A stretch of 64,000 nt of DNA from Lachnospiraceae bacterium. GTDB lineage: Bacteria; Bacillota; Clostridia; Lachnospirales; Lachnospiraceae. The stretch lies in the NCBI GenBank assembly GCA_017623675.1, contig JAGAOO010000056.1:62001-126000 (forward strand), given 5' to 3'. The notes under the pieces were generated by a model. It had not been told where the DNA came from. It made no database searches and saw only the letters and a program-made list of their open reading frames with translations. Below, piece after piece: positions 24,950-32,340 of the stretch. The position numbers were made by a program, and so were the translations under genes. Every line of letters starts with the position of its first letter. Position 1 is the stretch's first letter.

Positions 24950-25810
24950 ATGAAGCAAAAGGATTCTTCATCAAAAATTAATCGATTATTGATAATACTG
25001 CTGATATCTGTTTTGTGTCTGGCAGGCATTGTTGTCTATGCCAAAAACTGGGAGAAAATTAGTGAGATTGACTGGAAGGCAAAGGGAGAACAGGTAATTA
25101 ACAGATGTATAGCCCTGAAGGAACAAATTTTTCCGCCAAAGGAAGCAATGAGTGTTTCTTTTGAAATAGCAGAAATGTCTCATGATATGCCGGTTTTAAC
25201 CAAGACGGCAGAAGGCATTGATGTGCTAGAGGTGCCATTAATGAATCAAAGAGAGTTTGGATACCAGACAGGCTGCGAGCTGGTAAGTGGTGCGATGGTA
25301 TTGAATTATTATGGGCAGCAGGTGACTCCGCAGATGGTGTATGAGGTAATAGAAAAGGCAGAAGCTCCCTTTGATTCCACGGGAAATGGTATAAGCCCTA
25401 ATCAGTATTTTATAGGAAATCCTGAAATAAGTAATGGTTATGGCTGCTATGCAGGTGCCCTCATGAATGCAATGAATGAACTTCTGAATGACGATTGGCA
25501 TGCTGTTAATATCAGTGGTACGGATTTGGAAACAATAGAAGAGAATTATCTGGAGGAAGGAAGACCGGTCATTATATGGGCAACCATACATATGATGGAG
25601 CCGGAAAATGGAAACCGATGGAAACTGGAGGATGGCACGTGGTTTCAATGGATAGCAGGAGAACATTGTCTTGTTCTGGTAGGAGCAGATGAACATTATT
25701 ACTATTTTAATGACCCGGACCATGCAGGTGAGGTAATCGGTTATGAACGGGAATTAGTAAAAGAAAGATATAAGCAACTGGGACAGCAGGCAATTATTGT
25801 TTCCAGATAA
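24950..25810 (+). CDS. C39-like cysteine peptidase, membrane-anchored
   Basis: The 286-residue protein has an N-terminal anchor (about 11-30) and an extracytoplasmic papain-fold domain of the peptidase C39_2 type from about residue 92. The predicted catalytic Cys is 108 (QTGCELVSGAMVLNYYG), His 239 (GEHCLVLVGAD) and Asp 255 (YYFNDPDH). Members cleave Gly-Gly leaders or wall peptides; this one has no ABC transporter part. It is followed 25 bases later by the MutS-like gene, an odd partnership. Confidence 0.8.
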   Translation: MKQKDSSSKINRLLIILLISVLCLAGIVVYAKNWEKISEIDWKAKGEQVINRCIALKEQIFPPKEAMSVSFEIAEMSHDMPVLTKTAEGIDVLEVPLMNQREFGYQTGCELVSGAMVLNYYGQQVTPQMVYEVIEKAEAPFDSTGNGISPNQYFIGNPEISNGYGCYAGALMNAMNELLNDDWHAVNISGTDLETIEENYLEEGRPVIIWATIHMMEPENGNRWKLEDGTWFQWIAGEHCLVLVGADEHYYYFNDPDHAGEVIGYERELVKERYKQLGQQAIIVSR

Positions 25811-25835
25811 GCATCCGTTTAGAAAAGAAAATGAC

Positions 25836-27710
25836 ATGGAGAACAATAACATGAAGAAGAATAACATGGAAAATAGTAACATGGAAAATAGTAACAGAGA
25901 TAACAATACGATGGAAAATATAGAACATGATTTGGACTCTTTTCGACAACTGAATCAAAAGTTGAAAAGACAATACGAAACCATCAGTCTGGTGCGGTTG
26001 ATAGTATTTGCTTTCGTTGTAATCGGAGTTCTTTTGAGTCTGACTGCACATATTTGGTGGGGATGGCTGATAGCAATTGCAGGAATTATCATTTTTATTG
26101 TATTGATGCAGAAACATGAGGAAATTGACAATTGGAAAAATTACATGGAACGTTTCATCAAAGTTCATGAACGTTATCAAAAGCGAAAACAGGGAAACTG
26201 GCATGATTTTTCTGAAAATGGTGGGGAGTACCTGGAAGAACAGGACTATGTATCAGTTGATTTGGATGTTTTGGGAACCGATTCTCTTTATCAGATGATT
26301 TGTACAGCACACACGGATGGAGGCAAACGACGACTGGCAGAAGTTTTGTGTGTCAATGGAAAGGAAAATGAGATGCCCTCCTTTCATGAACTGATGAAAC
26401 GGCAGGAAGCGGTAGCAGAATTGGTAGAAAAAAGCAGATTTGCATTGAATTTTGAAGCACTTGCTATGCAATGTGAAAAGGAAGAACAAAAGACAAGGCC
26501 GGGCAAGGTTGAAGAAGAGCTTTCCCAGACTGTTCAAGCTCTTTCTGTGCCGGTTGCTCTTAGAATACTGGCTTGGGTGTATCCGGTTCTGTTTATTGGA
26601 AGTATAATCGGAAGCATAGTTCATTGGTGGGATTCCGGTGTTATTTTGGTACTATTCTTTTCGGCATTGCTTGTTTCCTTCCTAATGAACGGATATTGCC
26701 AAAAGCGGATGAGCAGAGCTTTTGAACAGTCCGGTACGATGCAGACCTATTTGTATATGATGGATGCACTGGCAACAGAAGAATTTCATTCCACATATCT
26801 GAAAGAACTTCAAACGCATGTAATAGGGAATGAGGGGAAAGCGGATGGTCTTCTTCAAGGACTTCGTACATTAGAACGTTTAATTTCTTTATATAATTTT
26901 CGTTATAATCCGATTGTGCACTGGCTGTTAAGCGGTGTGTGCCTTTATGATTTACATCTGGCTTCCTGGGTTGTTCAATGGGAGCAGAAGTATGGAACCA
27001 ATATGGAAGCAGGAATTGCCGCACTTGGAGAAGTGGAAATGTTATCAAGCCTGGCCGTTTTAGGACGGATTCGGGAAGTGTCTTATCCGATTCTGGAGGA
27101 TTCAGAGGTTCCTAAAATATCTATGTTACAGGTATATCATCCGTTACTGCCTATAGAAAAAGCAGTGGCAAACGACATTTCGTTGCAGCAACAGACCGTG
27201 GTGATTACAGGTTCGAATATGTCAGGAAAAACCACGTTTTTAAGGACGATTGGACTCAATCTGATTCTGGCATATGCCGGGGCACCGGTTTGCGGCACTC
27301 AGATTACAGTTTCTCATATGAAGTTGTTTACCTCCATGTGGATTCTTGATGATGTGCAGCATGGTATTTCTACTTTTTATGCAGAGATTCTGCGTATTAA
27401 AGAAATGGTTGCATATGGAAAAAAGAAATATCCAATGCTGTGTCTCATTGATGAAATATTTAAGGGCACCAATTCTGCCGACCGAATTGTGGGAGCAGAA
27501 GCGGTTATACGATGCCTGACGAATCCTTATACAATCACCATGGTATCCACCCATGATTTTGAATTGTGTAAATTAGCAGAAAATTATCATTTTGAAGAAT
27601 ATTACGAGGGGAACGAAATACATTTTGATTATCATTTGCGGAAAGGGAAATGCACAACAACCAATGCGTTGTACTTGTTAAAAATGGCAGGCTTAGGGAT
27701 AAATGAATAA
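25836..27710 (+). CDS. Membrane-anchored MutS-like ATPase
   Basis: I start at the ATG at 25836 (624 residues); an earlier in-frame TTG at 25797 overlaps the C39 gene, and several later Met codons are possible. The N-terminus is Asn/Met rich with short repeats (MENSN twice). Two membrane helices follow near 52-91 and two more near 240-290. The C-terminus is a MutS ATPase with GSNMSGKTT at 459-467 (Walker A), LIDEIFKGTNSADR near 535 (Walker B and dimer interface) and STHDFEL. The mismatch-binding and connector domains are lacking. It is not a typical repair protein. Confidence 0.8.
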   Translation: MENNNMKKNNMENSNMENSNRDNNTMENIEHDLDSFRQLNQKLKRQYETISLVRLIVFAFVVIGVLLSLTAHIWWGWLIAIAGIIIFIVLMQKHEEIDNWKNYMERFIKVHERYQKRKQGNWHDFSENGGEYLEEQDYVSVDLDVLGTDSLYQMICTAHTDGGKRRLAEVLCVNGKENEMPSFHELMKRQEAVAELVEKSRFALNFEALAMQCEKEEQKTRPGKVEEELSQTVQALSVPVALRILAWVYPVLFIGSIIGSIVHWWDSGVILVLFFSALLVSFLMNGYCQKRMSRAFEQSGTMQTYLYMMDALATEEFHSTYLKELQTHVIGNEGKADGLLQGLRTLERLISLYNFRYNPIVHWLLSGVCLYDLHLASWVVQWEQKYGTNMEAGIAALGEVEMLSSLAVLGRIREVSYPILEDSEVPKISMLQVYHPLLPIEKAVANDISLQQQTVVITGSNMSGKTTFLRTIGLNLILAYAGAPVCGTQITVSHMKLFTSMWILDDVQHGISTFYAEILRIKEMVAYGKKKYPMLCLIDEIFKGTNSADRIVGAEAVIRCLTNPYTITMVSTHDFELCKLAENYHFEEYYEGNEIHFDYHLRKGKCTTTNALYLLKMAGLGINE

Positions 27711-27771
27711 AAAATAGGCAAATTGCACAAAAATGTTTAGGAAAATACCACGAATTTACTTGTATTCCGTA

Positions 27772-27800
27772 TTGAACATTTTCTGTTCTTGTGCTAAAAT
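27772..27800 (+). promoter_or_regulatory. Promoter for the 697-residue orphan gene
   Basis: TTGAAC, 17 bases, TAAAAT, about 98 bases before the chosen ATG. Confidence 0.5.
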
Positions 27801-27897
27801 ATCCATTAGTGATACTATAATTATACATAATACACATATAAAAAGAAGTTCATCATGTAGAAATGACACAAAATTATGGCAAGGGGGTACAAGGAAA

Positions 27898-29991
27898 ATG
27901 ATGTTACCAGCAAATATCACCGCTTCACAAGAGAATAATGTACTGTCTATTGCTGCATCCAGCAATAAAGGATTGTTAATTCGATTCTTAAATGAACAGG
28001 TGGAAGATGGATTCTATACCTTGGTAATTGACTATCTGAAGGACAGTAACTTTGATTTGTCTTCTATGATGGTAGATGAAGAAGTGAAGACACAGTGCAC
28101 CAAGTTATACGAATTGGCAGCGTTTGTAGATGAGCAGATTAAAACGCCGGGGAAATATGAGATTGAAGAATGGATTGAACCATTGTTTAAGTTCGTATAT
28201 GGCGATATTGATCCGGATAATGTAGACACTATGATAAGTGCTACCGGTCTTTATCGGTATAGCATCTGGCTGCTGTATCTGTATCAGACAGAGCGTTTTA
28301 CAACTTCAATGCGGTTAATTGGTGAACGAATTGCACCATTATTAATTAATACATACTATCAAATTATGGAAACCGATGAACGCCCGAAGAATTTTGATAA
28401 GGCAATTATGGGTTATATGGATTTGATTAATGTAGTTTTGGAAATGAACATTCCGGTTAATATTGCAAAATGCGATTCATTCCTGAATAATCTGGAAGTG
28501 TTATATGATTATTTTGTAGAAGATGATAATGTAGGAAATGATTACAAGATTCAGTTGAGTATCGGGTTATTTAATGCATTTATCAAGAATCAGGATTATG
28601 ATAAGGCATTTGAGTTCTATGGCTTGAACGCTGAACATATTCCGGTTGATAATCTGAATGTATATGAAAGCTTTAAGGAATTGATTCGCAACTGCCAGAG
28701 TACGCAGTATGCAAATGTATTGAGCCGTGCAGTTGTAACTGCAATTTCAAAACAGGACATTTATAACCGCCGGATTGATTCGCTAATTGCTGAAGTTTCT
28801 AACTTTATTCGTAAGGTATACCGTTATATCGAGGATGAGCCGGAGATGAAGCGGAATCTTCAGATACTGGGTGTGGGTGCCGGATTAAGCGATAAGAGTA
28901 ATGTATTTGAAGGCTTGTTTGAATATAATCTGGTATTCCATGAATGTGGAATCAAGGCATTGGTAAATCAGGATAATGCAGGACGTTCCTGGGAAGAGAA
29001 ATATGAGATTTTGGAGATGCTGTATACCACTTTAAATGTTGTATTTGATGGATACAGTGTATATGAATTATCAAATCGAATTGAACATCAATACGTGGAA
29101 CTCAATTGGATTGGTAATTACGTGAATGGTAATCCGGCTTTATTAAAATCCTTATTCAGTATTAAGGAAAAGATTAAAGCATTTAAGATTCGTAAGAATT
29201 CAATTATTGAGAAGAGTAAGGTAAATCATGAAATTAAGAGAATGCTTGAGGATCGTCAGAAGCATTTGGTATTCATGACTGCTGATGACATGATTGCCAA
29301 TGGATTGAATGATCCTTCAAAGTACATTCTCAGCAATAATTATGACCCGGCTAAGGCAGAAAAGATGCTGACGAAAACATTCTCAGAAATTGTATTGCCT
29401 GTACGATATCGGAAAAATGCACCGGTACAGAAGACCTCTATCTTTGGTAAGGCGTCAGCACAGCAGGATGAAGAGTTGAAGGCCCTGTTGGCGAACTCAG
29501 TGATTCAGGATATGTTACTTAAGAGTGAGTGGCTGTGGAATCAATATGATGAGAAGGGAAAAGATGCTCAATCACCGGAAGAGGTTACTTATAGCGTGGC
29601 ATGTCTGGTAAAGGTAGTGGAAGTATTTTTAAGTCGGAATACGGCTTCAGCACCAAAGCAGGCGGAAAAGCCAAATAAGCGGGTAATTATTACAAAGACC
29701 GGTAAGGTTATTGAATTATCAGATGAATCTGAAACACCAACACCGGTAGCTTCGCAACCGCAAGGACCTACCATTGTAGATTATATTAATAACATTGAGA
29801 ATTCTCTGAAGAACACCAGCGAGGAAAATGTACAGTATGTTAAGACCTACTTAACGGATTGGGTTGACTTCTTAATGGATAACAAGTTCGACAAGGATAT
29901 GATGTTGGAAGTATATGAAGCAGAAGAAGTTCGTAATAAGTCTTTACAGGTTATTAAGAAGTTAGGGTATGATTTGCTTCCGTTGAAATAA
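27898..29991 (+). CDS. Large protein of unknown function, probably alpha-helical
   Basis: I place the start at the ATG at 27898 with AAGGAAA upstream; the frame is open back to 27733 but crosses the promoter. The 697 residues look soluble and helical throughout, with no signal peptide or membrane segment. A Lys/Thr/Pro-rich linker near 590-625 separates the last 70 residues. It has no motif I recognise; the helix pattern could be an alpha-solenoid. Codon use is like the surrounding core genes. It ends in a strong terminator and is convergent with the CbiE/T-like gene. Confidence 0.55.
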   Translation: MMLPANITASQENNVLSIAASSNKGLLIRFLNEQVEDGFYTLVIDYLKDSNFDLSSMMVDEEVKTQCTKLYELAAFVDEQIKTPGKYEIEEWIEPLFKFVYGDIDPDNVDTMISATGLYRYSIWLLYLYQTERFTTSMRLIGERIAPLLINTYYQIMETDERPKNFDKAIMGYMDLINVVLEMNIPVNIAKCDSFLNNLEVLYDYFVEDDNVGNDYKIQLSIGLFNAFIKNQDYDKAFEFYGLNAEHIPVDNLNVYESFKELIRNCQSTQYANVLSRAVVTAISKQDIYNRRIDSLIAEVSNFIRKVYRYIEDEPEMKRNLQILGVGAGLSDKSNVFEGLFEYNLVFHECGIKALVNQDNAGRSWEEKYEILEMLYTTLNVVFDGYSVYELSNRIEHQYVELNWIGNYVNGNPALLKSLFSIKEKIKAFKIRKNSIIEKSKVNHEIKRMLEDRQKHLVFMTADDMIANGLNDPSKYILSNNYDPAKAEKMLTKTFSEIVLPVRYRKNAPVQKTSIFGKASAQQDEELKALLANSVIQDMLLKSEWLWNQYDEKGKDAQSPEEVTYSVACLVKVVEVFLSRNTASAPKQAEKPNKRVIITKTGKVIELSDESETPTPVASQPQGPTIVDYINNIENSLKNTSEENVQYVKTYLTDWVDFLMDNKFDKDMMLEVYEAEEVRNKSLQVIKKLGYDLLPLK

Positions 29992-30014
29992 TAGAATTCA
30001 CATAAAACCCAAAC

Positions 30015-30051
30015 GAGAGAGGCACATTCGCTTATGAATGTGCCTCTCTTA
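30015..30051. terminator. Bidirectional terminator
   Basis: AGAGAGGCACATTC and GAATGTGCCTCTCT form a 14-bp perfect stem between convergent genes. Confidence 0.85.
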
Positions 30052-30074
30052 ATGCAGTATAGGGATATTGAATA

Positions 30075-30977
30075 TTAAGCTTCTCCCGTGATTAACCAAG
30101 GGGCAGGCTGAGTAATGAAAACGCTCTTGCTGTCCAACTTGGAAACACTGATTTGTAAAACCTCCATGTTCTGAATGTTATACTTATTAAAAATATCCTT
30201 AATGCCGGATAAGATATCTAATTCTAGGGTATAGATGACAAATTGCATCTTTGGATTAACAGCCAAAAGATTCTGAATGTCCTGCTCTAAATTCTTCGTT
30301 GCAACGATGAAAGCAAGACGAGGAGTTGGTAAAGCAGAAAGCGATGAACGGGATAAATCTGGAATGATTTCCACATTATGTACACCGAATTTTTCAACAT
30401 TGGCCTCCATGGCAGTCTGAGAACCTTTGTCGCCTTCTACCGCTATGATGGTACCCTCGCTGGCAACAATGGCTGCCTCAATTGCGATACTTTCTCCACT
30501 GACAATGCAGATAACATCCTGAGCATCTACATGAAGAAGACTCATAATAACGGCACGAATCTCACTTCCTACATAATGAATCGGGCCGCGGCTGAAATTC
30601 TCGTTTTTAATACCGATTTTGTAAGACTCTCTTGTATTCTCGTTTAAGATAAAGAATACCGTTGGCTCTTTGATTTCGGTATTGATCATATCCTTAATCT
30701 TGGCAGTTTTAATGTCATTTCCCGGTTCTACACCGGTTCCGTACCAGACATCACATTCACCCAAGCCGGCTTCCCAGATTTCATAGCACAGATTCCTGTG
30801 ACTGGAATCTGCAAAGACCATGACCCGCTTATGAGATTCAATAGAAGGGATGACATTTTTCTTCTTTTGACAAATGTTTAATAGTTTTATTTTCTCAGGA
30901 CTGATATCCATCATCTCGGCAAAATATCCGGTCCAGTTTAACATTGCTCCATTGGAGTATACGTTCTGATCACCCAT
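30075..30977 (-). CDS. Degenerate CbiE/CbiT (CobL)-like protein
   Basis: The 300-residue protein matches precorrin methyltransferases CbiE and CbiT in pattern. The first half has RVMVFADSSHRNLCYEIWEAGLGECDVWYGTG, typical of the CbiE C-terminus in its middle part. The second half (GSEIRAVIMSLL, then IEAAIVASEG...IAVEGDKGS...NVEKFGVHNVEI) is CbiT-like. The SAM loop, usually VGAGTGS, reads IVSGES at 158-163, so most glycines are lost. No cobalamin gene is near. It may be an inactive or repurposed homologue. AAGGAG precedes the ATG. (No stretch is a full active-site match.). Confidence 0.65.
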   Translation of the reverse strand: MGDQNVYSNGAMLNWTGYFAEMMDISPEKIKLLNICQKKKNVIPSIESHKRVMVFADSSHRNLCYEIWEAGLGECDVWYGTGVEPGNDIKTAKIKDMINTEIKEPTVFFILNENTRESYKIGIKNENFSRGPIHYVGSEIRAVIMSLLHVDAQDVICIVSGESIAIEAAIVASEGTIIAVEGDKGSQTAMEANVEKFGVHNVEIIPDLSRSSLSALPTPRLAFIVATKNLEQDIQNLLAVNPKMQFVIYTLELDILSGIKDIFNKYNIQNMEVLQISVSKLDSKSVFITQPAPWLITGEA

Positions 30978-31080
30978 TGTTTCACGCTCCTTTTAATATT
31001 CGATTTCAATGTAAATAGTATAGCATATATAAGAAGGATTTTCCATAGGATACAAGTAGAAAGATTATGGAGTTGAGGAT

Positions 31081-32091
31081 ATGAAGAGGGGAATAGCGGT
31101 CAGCGAAGAAAATGGAAGGATAGATTGGAAAACAGTTAAAAAGAACGTTGATTTTGCAATGCTGTGTTGTGGTTTGGGAGGAGAAGAGATAGAAATGGAC
31201 TCCTGTTTTCAACAGAATGTAACAGCATGTTTTGAACAGCAGATTCCGTTTGGAGTTTACTGGTATTCTCGAAGTGTGACAATTCAACAGATAGAGGAAG
31301 AATGGAAGGCTACGCTTACACAGTTAAAAAAAGTATTGAATGGAAGAATAATTCAATATCCGGTTATGCTGTATTTGGGAGATTGTGATACCACACTCAC
31401 ATTGAAACATGAAGAATTGGCACAATTCGCACAGATATATTGTGAAGGAATTCGTAAGGCAGGATATGAACCCGGTATATATGGGAATAAATACTGGTTT
31501 TCACATTTATTGACGGCACCCTGCTTTCATCAATGGAAGAAATGGGTCATACAACATCATAAAGAGTGTACATTTAGCGGCACATATCAGATGTGGCAGT
31601 ATACTTCCATGGGAAAAGTGGAGGGAATAACGGGATATGTAAGAAAGAGTTTGTTTTATGAGGAAGAACCGGTAACGGAATGTGGAGAGGGAAATTGGTT
31701 GGAATTGCCGAATTTGACCGGATATGTAGGAACCTCGATTGTTGGGGCATTGAATCAGAAGCGATATCCTTCGGATTACGGTACAAGGAAACAACTTGCC
31801 TTACAAACAGGAATTGTAAGAGAAAAGGAAGATTATAAAGGAAGCAGTCAGCAGAATCGGGAATTGCTACGAAAACTTGGAGGGACAGTATCTGCGTCTC
31901 GTATATTGAGGGAGGGAACCTATATTAAATTAAAACCGGAAAGCTGGAATATCAATACGGACAGTGCATTTGAAAAAGAAATATACAGAAATATCTTTCA
32001 AATTATTTCCATTTCCGGTGTTTCGGTAATCTTTGGCATGGAAGGTACTATTGTGGGAAAAGTAAATCGGAACTCGGTTATAGTAATATGA
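31081..32091 (+). CDS. GH25 lysozyme-like protein lacking catalytic residues
   Basis: The 336-residue product has a GH25 fold pattern: RGIAVSEENGRIDW at the start, IPFGVYWYSRS, PVMLYLGD near 94-101, GIYGNKYWFSHLL and YQMWQYTSMGKVEGI. The usual GIDVS Asp is Ala 6, the DxE pair of PVYYDLED is Tyr 98 and Gly 100, and the late DxN is Arg-Lys-Ser. All catalytic acids thus appear lost. No signal peptide is present. After about residue 205 a segment with GYVGTSIVGALNQKRYPS resembles the phage amidase C-terminal wall-binding type. GGAG precedes the ATG. Confidence 0.7.
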   Translation: MKRGIAVSEENGRIDWKTVKKNVDFAMLCCGLGGEEIEMDSCFQQNVTACFEQQIPFGVYWYSRSVTIQQIEEEWKATLTQLKKVLNGRIIQYPVMLYLGDCDTTLTLKHEELAQFAQIYCEGIRKAGYEPGIYGNKYWFSHLLTAPCFHQWKKWVIQHHKECTFSGTYQMWQYTSMGKVEGITGYVRKSLFYEEEPVTECGEGNWLELPNLTGYVGTSIVGALNQKRYPSDYGTRKQLALQTGIVREKEDYKGSSQQNRELLRKLGGTVSASRILREGTYIKLKPESWNINTDSAFEKEIYRNIFQIISISGVSVIFGMEGTIVGKVNRNSVIVI

Positions 32092-32340
32092 AAAATAAAA
32101 GGAAGAAATGCATGGAAATAAAAGTACAGGGTACTTTGGTGCTTTTCAAAGAAAAAGTTTCATGATATACTTTATGGGTTAAACCCAGAAGGTATCTTCT
32201 GAGAAGGCAGAATCAGACGGATAAAGTAAGCAAATGATGGACCTTTTACCATTTTGCCGGATAGTCGTGAAATTTGTTAAGAAACGTATGAATTTGTTAA
32301 TAAGCGTTTGTATTGGCTGAGAAGAGTTTGAGGTAGAGAA
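32092..32340 (+). promoter_or_regulatory. Promoter and structured leader of metH
   Basis: A TG-extended -10 TATACT at 32166-32171 with a weak TTTTCA at 32143 gives a start near 32178 and a leader of about 160 bases. It includes GGGTTAAACCC and AGAAGGTATCTTCT hairpins. I could not match it to the SAM, cobalamin or THF riboswitches. GAGG before 32341 is the ribosome site. Confidence 0.4.

Noticed and set aside
27733-27897. Upstream extension of the 697-residue gene
   Set aside because: It crosses a promoter and has no ribosome site; the ATG at 27898 does.
32092-32340. SAM-I, cobalamin or THF riboswitch before metH
   Set aside because: None of the conserved core words of these classes was seen.
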